Of a stretch of 24,450 nt of DNA, positions 6,675 to 12,658 are shown one piece after another; positions within the stretch are counted from its first letter, which is position 1; the number at the start of each line of letters is the position of its first letter. The stretch covers positions 1 through 24,450 of the IMG/VR virus record IMGVR_UViG_3300018476_000043. The stretch is one strand, 5' to 3'. The notes beneath the pieces are model-generated. The model searched no databases, was not told the DNA's origin, and worked only from the letters and a program-made list of their open reading frames with translations. Made by a program: the position numbers and the translations under genes. This DNA is from a virus.

Positions 6675-7538
6675 TCACGGTGTGGCCTTTCGGGTCGTGG
6701 CTTTCTTTCGCGGTGCCTTGGCCTTGGGCTGGCTCGAGGCCAGGGCCTTCTGCAGCTCTCCCGGCATCGGGAACCGGGCAGGGATGGTGATGCCCTTGGT
6801 GGGCTCCCGGTTCTTGTGGACCTGGTGCGCGTTCTGTACCCGAGCCCAGTGCGCCACCGCGTCAAAGACGCCGGACCTCGGATGCCAGCTCTTGACTGTG
6901 TCCCAGTCGATGAGATTCAGCTCGTGCGGGGCCAGGCAGTTGGCGAGCGCGAGCCGAAGCTCCTCGTTGTCCGATGCCGCCGGGTAGTTCTGCCTGAACG
7001 TCCAATACGGATCGGGCACCGGCGGATCTGTCTCCTCGTCGGGCTCGTCGGAAGAGCCGGAGATGCCCGCTTGCTGGACGATGTCCGGGTGGTCGCACTT
7101 CGGGCAGACCCACTGGAGGCTCCCGTTCAGATCGCACTGCTGCATCGTGCCGAGGCATTCGCAGCACTCGTATGCCGGGGTGATCACCCGAGTCCCGCAC
7201 TCCGGATCGTTGTCGAGCGCGACCGAGGCCCGAGCTTCGCGGGTGAGCGCATCCAGGGTCGAGACGCCGTAGCGCTGGACTGTCTGACCGTTGGGGCCCA
7301 CGAACGGCAAGTCCGGCTGCGCGCTCTCGGTCACGACGCCCGTCCGGATCTCCGAGCGGACGTCATCGATCTGCGCCTCCAGGTTGCGGGCCTCGACTCT
7401 CCACTGCCGGAGCTCGTCCCGGCTGGCTCTCACCCGGAGGCGGATGGTGTCCCGCTCGTCGAGCAAGCCCAAGAGCACTTGGGTGCGGTCGTTCTTCTCG
7501 GTAGGGGTGAGGGAGCGCTCGCGGGTGGACTGGGTCAT
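6675..7538 (-). CDS. Hypothetical coiled-coil/zinc-ribbon protein, 287 aa
   Basis: The start is the ATG at 7538, with GGAG upstream and an ATGA overlap with a small upstream gene; the in-frame extension above it lacks coding character. Residues ~15-66 form a charged coiled coil (LLDERDTIRLRVRASRDELR). Cysteines at 125-128 and 135 with CPKC at 145-148 form a zinc ribbon. The middle is acidic (161-178). Residues 180-245 are a folded helical segment with several Trp. The tail (271-287) is Lys/Arg/Ala-rich, as in DNA-binding tails. A nucleic-acid-associated role is likely, but no family is recognised. Confidence 0.7.
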   Translation of the reverse strand: MTQSTRERSLTPTEKNDRTQVLLGLLDERDTIRLRVRASRDELRQWRVEARNLEAQIDDVRSEIRTGVVTESAQPDLPFVGPNGQTVQRYGVSTLDALTREARASVALDNDPECGTRVITPAYECCECLGTMQQCDLNGSLQWVCPKCDHPDIVQQAGISGSSDEPDEETDPPVPDPYWTFRQNYPAASDNEELRLALANCLAPHELNLIDWDTVKSWHPRSGVFDAVAHWARVQNAHQVHKNREPTKGITIPARFPMPGELQKALASSQPKAKAPRKKATTRKATP

Positions 7539-7672
7539 TTCACTCTCCATGCATTGCAGCCCGCCGCTCGGCGGGCGAGCCAGTAGTAAATCTCCGCGTC
7601 GTGCAGGCCGCGCTTTTCGCAGACCAGCATGAGGCGGAGCCAGAAGCGGAGGCGCTTGAGCCCTCCATCGAT
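7535..7672 (-). CDS. Small basic protein, 31-45 aa, start uncertain (ATC 7672 or ATG 7630)
   Basis: Between the Fis-type gene and the 287-aa gene one frame has coding-like composition, with residues such as LKRLRFWLRLMLV and GLHDAEIYYWLARRA. It ends in a TGA that overlaps the ATG at 7538. It has no ATG, GTG or TTG until an internal ATG at 7630 (31 aa). A rare ATC start at 7672 sits eight bases after GGGAGG and would give 45 aa. The frame is the same as that of the upstream Fis gene, whose TGA at 7691 closes it. The product is basic, Trp/Arg-rich and amphipathic. Function is unknown. Confidence 0.45.
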   Translation of the reverse strand: MDGGLKRLRFWLRLMLVCEKRGLHDAEIYYWLARRAAGCNAWRVK

Positions 7673-7690
7673 CGCGGATGCCTCCCGACG

Positions 7691-8140
7691 TCATGGCCCA
7701 CACTTCGCCAGGGGCCTCGGCAGCCGCAGCGCCTTTTCGATGGTCCACTTATGCGCGCCGATCACGCCCTGGATGATGCGGGAGATCTGCCCCTCGCTCT
7801 TGCCCTCGGCGCGCAAGACGGCCACGCGATCCCAGGGGATGCGAGCGGCGACCCGTGCGAGGGACGCGGCCACCAGCGCCTCCTCGCTCGGGGGTTCCGG
7901 ATCGGAGCACTGTTTCATCGGGGGACTCTCCGCACGCGCCGAAGCGCGGCCCCGTTTCAGCATCTCCACCAAGGTCGTCCGGTTGAGGCCGAGCAGCTTG
8001 GCGGCCTGCTGCTTGTTGCCGAGCGTGCGGGTCAGGGCCTGCTCGATCATCCAGTCCCGGTACCGCTCCAGCTCGGCGGTCAGGTTGATCCCCTCGTCGG
8101 GCAAGGTGGAGGGCACCGGTGCCATCTCGGCCGCGGTCAC
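7691..8140 (-). CDS. Fis-type (HTH_8) DNA-binding protein, 149 aa
   Basis: GTG at 8140 overlaps the preceding stop (GTGA) and has GGGAGG seven bases upstream. Residues ~20-62 (ERYRDWMIEQALTRTLGNKQ, then AAKLLGLNRTTLVEMLKR) are a clear Fis-family helix-turn-helix, the kind found at the C-terminus of sigma-54 activators, but no AAA+ domain is attached. A second helical segment (about 105-140, VLRAEGKSEGQISRIIQGVI) may be another DNA-binding unit. It is a paralogue of the protein at 9561-9911. It likely acts as a dimeric nucleoid- or promoter-binding regulator. The same frame continues upstream without a stop into the sigma factor, so it could also be made as the end of that larger protein. Confidence 0.8.
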   Translation of the reverse strand: MTAAEMAPVPSTLPDEGINLTAELERYRDWMIEQALTRTLGNKQQAAKLLGLNRTTLVEMLKRGRASARAESPPMKQCSDPEPPSEEALVAASLARVAARIPWDRVAVLRAEGKSEGQISRIIQGVIGAHKWTIEKALRLPRPLAKCGP

Positions 8141-9130
8141 GGGGAGGCCTCCCAGCCATCGGCGACCATCGACCGCATCGGCAAGGGCTCGGGGAGCGTC
8201 GCAGGGCGGGGTGATGATCCGCTCAGCCCCTGTCCCGACAACTCCGTCCCGATGTCCTGCCCCAGGATCGGCAGAAAATCCCGGGCGTGCTTGTCCGCCC
8301 AGCTCTGCGCCTCCTGCTCCTCCCGGCACTGGTCGATGAGATGTCGCAGCGGGCGGTCCGCCCAGCCCACCACCTCGTACTGAGCGGCGGACAATGCGCG
8401 GGGGTGGATCCTCGCCCGCAGGCTCTCTAGCTCTTCGATCAGGTGTTCGATGTTCATGCTTCTCCCACTTGGCTGCGATGGCTTTGCGCGCGTCACGTCG
8501 GGGGCCTTTCTCGGCCGCGTACCCTCGAGTTTCCCCGGTAAGCCATTCCTGCATCGTGCCGATGGCCTGCGCGTGCAGCTGGCTGATGCGGGGCTCGCTC
8601 GTGCGGAGTTGCTTGCCGAGATCGGCGAACCTCTGCCCGCGAAAGTAGTGCCCCTTGACGATGTGCAGGTGCCGCTCGGTCAGCGGTGCACTGAGCGCTT
8701 CAGCGGTCGTGCGCTCCCGATCGATGCGGGTGATGGTCTGCTCCTCGGGGTTGGGCCGAGGACACGGCAGGCACTCCTCGAACGAGTGCGCAGCATCGGG
8801 TTTGCCGATGTCGTCGAAGCGGACCACGGTCGCGCGGGCGCCGCTGCCATTGCCCTTGCGCGCTCTGCGAGGCAGCCAGTCCTGGGCCCTGAGCTCGTCG
8901 AGGATCTGCCCACGGATGCGGGTGATGAGGTAGCCCTTGCGCTGCTCGGGGGTCGAGTCGGCGCTACTGCGGCGAACCGCGTCCCAGAGGCCAATGAGGG
9001 CCGCCTGCTGGAGGTCTTCCCGGAGCACGCTCCTCGGCAGCTTGCGCTGGATCGCGCCTGCGATCTCGGCGGCCATGCGGAGCTCCTCCGGGGTAATGCC
9101 GGCGGCGCCAATCTTCTGGGCTGCGCTCAT
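7691..9130 (-). CDS. FliA/WhiG-type sigma factor; frame runs on into the Fis-type gene, 479 aa as read
   Basis: Residues ~15-90 are sigma region 2 of the FliA/WhiG/SigB type: LREDLQQAALIGLWDAVRR (37-54) and the hallmark RIRGQILDELRAQDWLPR (71-88). Residues ~140-197 are region 4, with LTERHLHIVKGHYFRGQRFA leading into a helix-turn-helix. A normal family member would end near residue 200-240. Here no stop occurs until 7691: the frame crosses 8137-8457, where another gene is read in a different frame and this frame gives low-complexity Arg/Gly/Pro residues, then meets the Fis-type gene in frame at residue 331. So either a sigma-Fis fusion is made, or the true end was lost by frameshift. ATG at 9130 overlaps the preceding stop. 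Expected role: directs host polymerase to phage promoters. Confidence 0.8.
   Translation of the reverse strand: MSAAQKIGAAGITPEELRMAAEIAGAIQRKLPRSVLREDLQQAALIGLWDAVRRSSADSTPEQRKGYLITRIRGQILDELRAQDWLPRRARKGNGSGARATVVRFDDIGKPDAAHSFEECLPCPRPNPEEQTITRIDRERTTAEALSAPLTERHLHIVKGHYFRGQRFADLGKQLRTSEPRISQLHAQAIGTMQEWLTGETRGYAAEKGPRRDARKAIAAKWEKHEHRTPDRRAREPAGEDPPPRIVRRSVRGGGLGGPPAATSHRPVPGGAGGAELGGQARPGFSADPGAGHRDGVVGTGAERIITPPCDAPRALADAVDGRRWLGGLPVTAAEMAPVPSTLPDEGINLTAELERYRDWMIEQALTRTLGNKQQAAKLLGLNRTTLVEMLKRGRASARAESPPMKQCSDPEPPSEEALVAASLARVAARIPWDRVAVLRAEGKSEGQISRIIQGVIGAHKWTIEKALRLPRPLAKCGP
8137..8457 (-). CDS. Hypothetical helical protein, 106 aa
   Basis: ATG at 8457 has GGGAG upstream. The codons show strong G/C at the third position and the product has a balanced composition, unlike the sigma frame over the same bases. 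The N-terminal ~60 residues are helical (HLIEELESLRARI, then LRHLIDQCREEQEA) and the C-terminal part is Pro/Ser/Gly-rich and probably flexible. No family is recognised. It lies between the sigma factor and the Fis-type regulator, so it may belong to the same control module, for example as a partner or anti-sigma, but that is guesswork. Confidence 0.65.
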   Translation of the reverse strand: MNIEHLIEELESLRARIHPRALSAAQYEVVGWADRPLRHLIDQCREEQEAQSWADKHARDFLPILGQDIGTELSGQGLSGSSPRPATLPEPLPMRSMVADGWEASP

Positions 9131-9564
9131 GAGCGTGCCCTCCGTCCAGGCGTCGGGGCCTGCTCCACGCTCACCACGCGCGCCTTCATGCCCAGGATCA
9201 TCCGCACGATGGGCGCATCCCCGGGGCCAGTGCTCTGGCTCTTGCCGGCCACAGAGGCACCGCCGTCACCTACGATGACGACGCGGATCTGCGGCGGCTC
9301 GATGACGACCAGGGGAAGCTGTGGACCGGTCGGCTCGCGCGTGAAGCATTTCTTGCCGCCACCGCGCATGCCGGTTTCCGCGGCCCATTGCTTGCCGTCG
9401 ATGGTGTAGGAGCCGGGCCCGGTCCGGTGTGTCTCATCGGCGTGCTCGTGCGGCTGGTCGCCGCCCTCATGGGAGTGCGTGAGCTTGTTGCGGCCCGAGT
9501 GCGCGGAGTTGGGCCCGCTGATGTAGCAATGCTCGTGAAGCTCCAGACGGTTGCTCTTGGTCAT
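9127..9564 (-). CDS. His-rich hypothetical protein, 145 aa
   Basis: The first 50 residues hold ten histidines in HEH, HSHEGG and PHEH clusters, followed by a TGPGSYTIDG segment. The middle (about 85-105) is a beta/Gly-rich stretch, VVIEPPQIRVVIVGDGGAS. The His clusters could bind divalent metal or form a flexible tag; no known metalloenzyme motif is complete. ATG at 9564 overlaps the stop of the upstream Fis-type gene and its own stop overlaps the sigma start. The family is not recognised. It is flanked on both sides by transcription genes. Confidence 0.7.
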   Translation of the reverse strand: MTKSNRLELHEHCYISGPNSAHSGRNKLTHSHEGGDQPHEHADETHRTGPGSYTIDGKQWAAETGMRGGGKKCFTREPTGPQLPLVVIEPPQIRVVIVGDGGASVAGKSQSTGPGDAPIVRMILGMKARVVSVEQAPTPGRRARS

Positions 9565-9911
9565 CGCTCGGCCCCCTGGCGCTTCATCTTCTCGACGAGC
9601 GTGGTCCGGTTGAGACCGAGCAGCTTGGCGGCCCGTGCCTTGTTGCCGTCGGTTCGGTCCAGCGCCTGTTGGATGAGCGAGCGCTGGACCATGTCGAGGT
9701 AGTTGACGAGGTTCATGCCCTGAGCAGGCAAGATCGACGAGGTGAGGACTGGCGTTCTGGGCGCGCGCACCACCTCATCGACGAACGCTCGGCACTCGCT
9801 GCACCAGCGCAGCTCGTTAGGTCGAAGCTCGGAAGCAATCACGATCTCTCCGCAGGCGCACCGCGCCACGTTGGGGATGGCCCGCAGACGATTGCGCGTC
9901 GCCCGCACCAC
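9561..9911 (-). CDS. Zinc-ribbon plus Fis-type (HTH_8) DNA-binding protein, 116 aa
   Basis: The N-terminus carries CACG (residues 18-21) and CSEC (37-40), a short zinc ribbon. Residues ~72-113 (RSLIQQALDRTDGNKARAAK, then LLGLNRTTLVEKMKRQG) are a Fis-family helix-turn-helix closely matching the protein at 7691-8140. The two share GNK, AAKLLGLNRTTLVE and the following basic turn. It has no AAA+ domain and so is not a sigma-54 activator by itself. The start is GTG 9911 or 9908; no earlier start exists in frame, and this overlaps a short ORF in another frame. It is a likely promoter-binding regulator in the sigma block. Confidence 0.75.
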   Translation of the reverse strand: MVRATRNRLRAIPNVARCACGEIVIASELRPNELRWCSECRAFVDEVVRAPRTPVLTSSILPAQGMNLVNYLDMVQRSLIQQALDRTDGNKARAAKLLGLNRTTLVEKMKRQGAER

Positions 9912-9985
9912 GGCGGGGATGCAGCACAGAGCGCGATGGCCAGGGCGTCCGCCGGCAAGGCGTCGTCCTTCGCGTTGTGGTTCAC
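9839..9985 (-). CDS. Possible small protein, 48 aa, overlapping the Fis-type gene
   Basis: A GTG at 9985 overlaps the preceding stop (GTGA) and has a very good GGAGGT ribosome site seven bases upstream. The frame runs 48 codons and overlaps the first 24 codons of the Fis-type gene in another frame. Its first half looks coding-like (KDDALPADALAIALCAA), while the second half (CGRRAIVCGPSPTWRG) looks like an alternate-frame product. It may exist mainly to couple translation into the Fis gene. No family is recognised. Confidence 0.4.
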   Translation of the reverse strand: MNHNAKDDALPADALAIALCAASPPWCGRRAIVCGPSPTWRGAPAERS

Positions 9986-10473
9986 GCCGGCACCTCCGGC
10001 GTGTGTGCTTCCCAGTGGTGGCCCGCGAACACGATGCCGCCCGGGCAGAACGAGAGCAGCGCCAGGCCCTGGGCCATCGCGTTGAAGCAGAGCGCGAGAT
10101 CCCCCTTGCGCGCGGTGCCGCGGGCCTCGGTATCGCAGATCGCGGCGATGCCCTGGTGGTGGGAGATGACGTCCTGGCAGAGGGCCGCCACCTGCTGGCG
10201 GTACTCCCAGCGCCAGAAGCGCATCCGGTCGATCCAGAGCGGCACCGCGAAGCCCAAGAGCGATCGGGTCATCGGGTCGATGTCACCCTGGCTCTCGTCG
10301 ATGCGCATCTGGAGCAGCTGTTCCTCGGTGCGGCTCGCCCAGTAGGCCTCGCGCTCGGCGCGCATCCGAACGAAGCGGGCCTCGATGCGGGCCAGCTGAG
10401 CGGCAGAGGCAGCGGCCTCGTCGGTGGCCGGGTCCGCCTTCGCCGGGCGCTTGATGCCCCGTGCCTTGCTCAC
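9982..10473 (-). CDS. Hypothetical protein, 163 aa
   Basis: GTG start at 10473, overlapping the preceding stop (GTGA). The N-terminal 25 residues are basic and Ala-rich. Then comes a long charged helix (about 26-60), a Trp/Arg-rich segment (LWIDRMRFWRWEYRQQ, near 77-92) and a C-terminal region ending LALLSFCPGGIVFAGHHWEA, a type of ending seen in unassigned phage proteins. No membrane segment or catalytic motif is evident. It lies between the replication pair and the regulators; its role is unknown. Confidence 0.65.
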   Translation of the reverse strand: MSKARGIKRPAKADPATDEAAASAAQLARIEARFVRMRAEREAYWASRTEEQLLQMRIDESQGDIDPMTRSLLGFAVPLWIDRMRFWRWEYRQQVAALCQDVISHHQGIAAICDTEARGTARKGDLALCFNAMAQGLALLSFCPGGIVFAGHHWEAHTPEVPA

Positions 10474-10670
10474 CGGTAGCCCCTCCGGTGCGCGTTCAGA
10501 TGCCCCGGGCAGAGCAGGCTGGGCAGCGTCGCTTCCTGGCCGCAGCCGTCCCGGAGGCAGACGATCTGGCCGTTGTCGCAGACCAGGTTGAAGCGGCGGG
10601 CGTGCTCGAGGGCGCATGCGTGCACCGGGTCGAGCGGAGCTACGTCGGGGGAACGAGCGGGCTCGGTCAC
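10470..10670 (-). CDS. Small zinc-finger-like protein, 66 aa
   Basis: GTG start at 10670 overlaps the stop of the helicase-loader gene. The C-terminal half has Cys/His in the order C, C, CGQ, C, H, H (VCDNGQIVCLRDGCGQ, then LLCPGHLNAH), plausible for one zinc site. The N-terminal part is Pro/Asp-rich. It directly follows the replication genes and may be an accessory factor. No family is recognised. Confidence 0.6.
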   Translation of the reverse strand: MTEPARSPDVAPLDPVHACALEHARRFNLVCDNGQIVCLRDGCGQEATLPSLLCPGHLNAHRRGYR

Positions 10671-11392
10671 GCTGCCCCCTGCTTGGCGTCTCGGGCCGGG
10701 TGGCAATCGACGACCAGGACCGGCAGCTCCCCGCCGGTCGGTAGCGGCACGTGCTGCTCGATGAGCCGGCGCACGTAGGGCGCCCCGAGGTAGCCCGCGA
10801 GCTCCAATTTAGTGAGCCCGCTCGTGGCAAATGTTGCTCGGCCCGCGGCGTAGCGCTGGTCGATCACGTACTGGAGCGACCCCAGATCTCGCGCCTCCTC
10901 CGTGCCGAGGTCGTCGAGGTACAGGTGCCGCGCTCCGATGGCGGACCTCATGAGCGGCGCCCAGCCTTCCCCGAGGGCGTGGTGCCGCTCGGCCGCGCCG
11001 AGCTCGCGGGCGTGGACCCAGACGCCCGGGTAGCGCACGCCGATCCAGCGGGCGGCGCTCGTCTTGCCGATGCCGGTCGGCCCCAGGAGGAGCCCGCAGG
11101 GCGTGTCGTTGGCGCGGAGCTGGCTGGCCAGGTGGGGGTGGCGCACGCGCGACCAGAGCCTCTCGCGCTGGCGGAGCGCGTCGGCTCGGCGCTCGAGCCG
11201 CGCCGCGGCCACCCGCTGGTCGGTGTCGTTGGCGCTCGGCACGCGCTGGCCGATGACCACCCCGCCCAGAACCGTCTGGGCGCTCATCGAGAGCGTGGGC
11301 AGGGACGCCGCCACGCTCGAGAGCGGGCTGCGCTCGGGACGGGCCACGCTCGGGACTTGCTCGAGCAATCGATCGATGTCTTGCGCGTTCAT
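10667..11392 (-). CDS. DnaC-like AAA+ helicase loader, 241 aa
   Basis: The AAA+ core is clear: Walker A GPTGIGKT at 104-111, Walker B LYLDDLG at 157-163, a sensor-1-like FATSGLT at 188-194, and YVRRLIE at 206-212, where DnaC/IstB proteins carry the arginine finger. The first ~100 residues, helical and Arg-rich at 60-85, would be the helicase-binding region. In the DnaC/lambda P role such proteins load the host replicative helicase at the phage origin. ATG at 11392 overlaps the stop of the initiator gene (ATGA), matching the O-P order of lambdoid phages. An IstB-type transposition helper is excluded by the context, which has no transposase. Confidence 0.85.
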   Translation of the reverse strand: MNAQDIDRLLEQVPSVARPERSPLSSVAASLPTLSMSAQTVLGGVVIGQRVPSANDTDQRVAAARLERRADALRQRERLWSRVRHPHLASQLRANDTPCGLLLGPTGIGKTSAARWIGVRYPGVWVHARELGAAERHHALGEGWAPLMRSAIGARHLYLDDLGTEEARDLGSLQYVIDQRYAAGRATFATSGLTKLELAGYLGAPYVRRLIEQHVPLPTGGELPVLVVDCHPARDAKQGAA

Positions 11393-12198
11393 GCTTCCTT
11401 GCCTTCCAGGCTCTCGAATCCGGTAAACCCCGCGTTGCCTTGCTTGCTGCCGTGCTGCCGAAGCGAAGCGACGATGCCAGGGCTGGCGCGGGCGAGCTGG
11501 TTGGCGCGGTCCTTGGCGCGCTCGCAGAGCCACGGGTGGAGCTTCTCGACGCCGCCCCGGGGCAGCCCGGCGCCCCAGTAGTGCTTCCAGGTCGAGATCG
11601 CCTGCTCACGCGACACGGCGGCCATGAGGGCCAGGTCGAGGTACGCCTTCGGCGGGGTCTCGCTCGGCATCGTGAGGGTGCGCACTCCGCTGTCGGAGAC
11701 CACCCGGATGAGCCCCGGCACGGGCGGTGCCTCGGGCGCGCGATCCGGATCAGCACTGCTAGGCTGAGCTAGGATAGGATCAGCTAGGATAGGAGTGACC
11801 GTTGGTGACGCGGGCGGCCCACTGGTGACCGTTGGTGACTCTTCGTCACGAAACGTGACACCCGCGGCTCTGCGGGCTCGGCTCTCGAGCTTGCGCACCC
11901 GGTCGCTCTGCCGAGCGTTCTGCGCCTGGACGTAGTTCGGCATCACCAGCTGGGTCCCTCGCAGGGTCAGCACTCCGCGCTCGAGTAGCCGGGGCAGGCC
12001 TACCTCGACGATCGCCAAGGGCACCCCGGTCACGAGAGCCACGTCCGTCGCCGGCTCCTCGATGCCATCGAGCACCCCGGAGCGGTCGAGCTTCCGGATC
12101 AGAAACACGAGGACCGCCTGCCCCTCGAACCCGAGGCGCAGCCAGGTGCTGGTGTCCCGGGTGTAGAGGCGCACGTAGCTCTCGTCCTCAAAGTTCAT
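11389..12198 (-). CDS. Winged-helix replication initiator (lambda O-like role), 269 aa
   Basis: Residues ~1-95 look like a phage replication winged helix: YVRLYTRDTSTWLRLG, a helix VLVFLIRKLDRSG, then VEVGLPRLLERGVLTLRG and a beta wing. A basic segment (96-112) follows. Residues ~113-165 form a Pro/Ser/Thr linker with internal repeats (SPTVT twice, ILADPILA) encoded by DNA direct repeats. The C-terminal ~85 residues are helical (YLDLALMAAVSREQ, WLCERAKDRANQLAR), suited to contacting the loader or helicase. The order initiator, then DnaC-like loader, with iterons inside the first gene, parallels lambda O-P with ori in O. ATG at 12198 overlaps the upstream stop. Confidence 0.75.
   Translation of the reverse strand: MNFEDESYVRLYTRDTSTWLRLGFEGQAVLVFLIRKLDRSGVLDGIEEPATDVALVTGVPLAIVEVGLPRLLERGVLTLRGTQLVMPNYVQAQNARQSDRVRKLESRARRAAGVTFRDEESPTVTSGPPASPTVTPILADPILAQPSSADPDRAPEAPPVPGLIRVVSDSGVRTLTMPSETPPKAYLDLALMAAVSREQAISTWKHYWGAGLPRGGVEKLHPWLCERAKDRANQLARASPGIVASLRQHGSKQGNAGFTGFESLEGKEA
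11758..11859. repeat. Iteron cluster inside the initiator gene; candidate replication origin
   Basis: Two copies of AGCTAGGATAGGA lie at 11767-11779 and 11782-11794 (15-bp period), with a partial GCTAGG at 11758. Two perfect copies of GTGACCGTTGGTGAC lie at 11795-11809 and 11825-11839 (30-bp period). An inverted repeat GTCACG-AAA-CGTGAC follows at 11845-11859. The first block is clearly poorer in GC than its surroundings. Position inside the initiator gene and multiple short repeats fit an iteron origin as in lambda. The repeats keep the reading frame, so protein-level repetition is the alternative. Confidence 0.6.
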
Positions 12199-12443
12199 CC
12201 CTGGCCGGCCCCCACGTGCTCCGGAGGGCTGGCAATGACGCGGCCCACCGCGTAGCGAAGGGCCTTCTCTCGGCCGAGCTTCATGCGCAGCCGGCGCAGG
12301 GCCGGGTCCTCCCGCATCCAGCCGACGATCTTGTCGAGGTCCGCCACTTCCTCCTCGGTCAGGCGCAGGTGGATCGTGGTGGTGTCGGGCCGATCCTCTT
12401 GCCGAGGATCGTCGGGCTTTCGTCGCTTGGCTGGCTTGCTCAT
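12195..12443 (-). CDS. Small ribbon-helix-helix-like protein, 82 aa
   Basis: After a basic, charged N-terminus (about 1-20), TTTIHLRLTEEEVADLDKIV has the strand-then-helix pattern of ribbon-helix-helix (Arc/CopG-type) repressors: a short alternating strand, TEEE as helix cap, then a helix. A second helix contains GREKALRYAVGRVI. These dimers bind DNA through the strand. The call is by pattern only. ATG at 12443 overlaps the previous stop and the gene directly precedes the initiator, where a copy-control or early-regulation role would make sense. Confidence 0.55.
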   Translation of the reverse strand: MSKPAKRRKPDDPRQEDRPDTTTIHLRLTEEEVADLDKIVGWMREDPALRRLRMKLGREKALRYAVGRVIASPPEHVGAGQG

Positions 12444-12658
12444 GGTTCTCCTCCGGCACCAGGCCGGCAGTGGCGATGCGTCTTGGGCGGCTTCTGCGTG
12501 AGGGTCGAGGCCATCACCACGCGCTCGGCTCCGCAGTCACACAGGCATCTCCAGCGGGCGCCGTGGCCGATGCTCGGGGCGGGCCCTGTGACGGTGACGA
12601 GGCCGAAGCGCTGGCCCGTGAGGTCCGGGGTGGTCTGAGAGCGGAGAGGTCGGCTCAC
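12440..12658 (-). CDS. Small phage zinc-binding protein of the 'LTGQRFG' type, 72 aa
   Basis: The start is GTG 12658, overlapping the DUF1643 stop (GTGA). The opening DLTGQRFGLVTVTG, a central RWRCLCDCGAERVV and a final Cys (HRHC) form a pattern often found in phage proteins and at the N-terminus of phage HNH/AP2-type proteins: a short beta motif and a CxCxCG zinc ribbon. Here only this domain is present, with no HNH or AP2 part. It probably binds nucleic acid or is a remnant of a larger homing-type protein. Confidence 0.65.
   Translation of the reverse strand: MSRPLRSQTTPDLTGQRFGLVTVTGPAPSIGHGARWRCLCDCGAERVVMASTLTQKPPKTHRHCRPGAGGEP

Noticed and set aside
6108-7586. Plus-strand open frame of 492 codons
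   Set aside because: Antisense to three coupled minus-strand genes with visible zinc and HTH motifs; its product has shadow-type composition.
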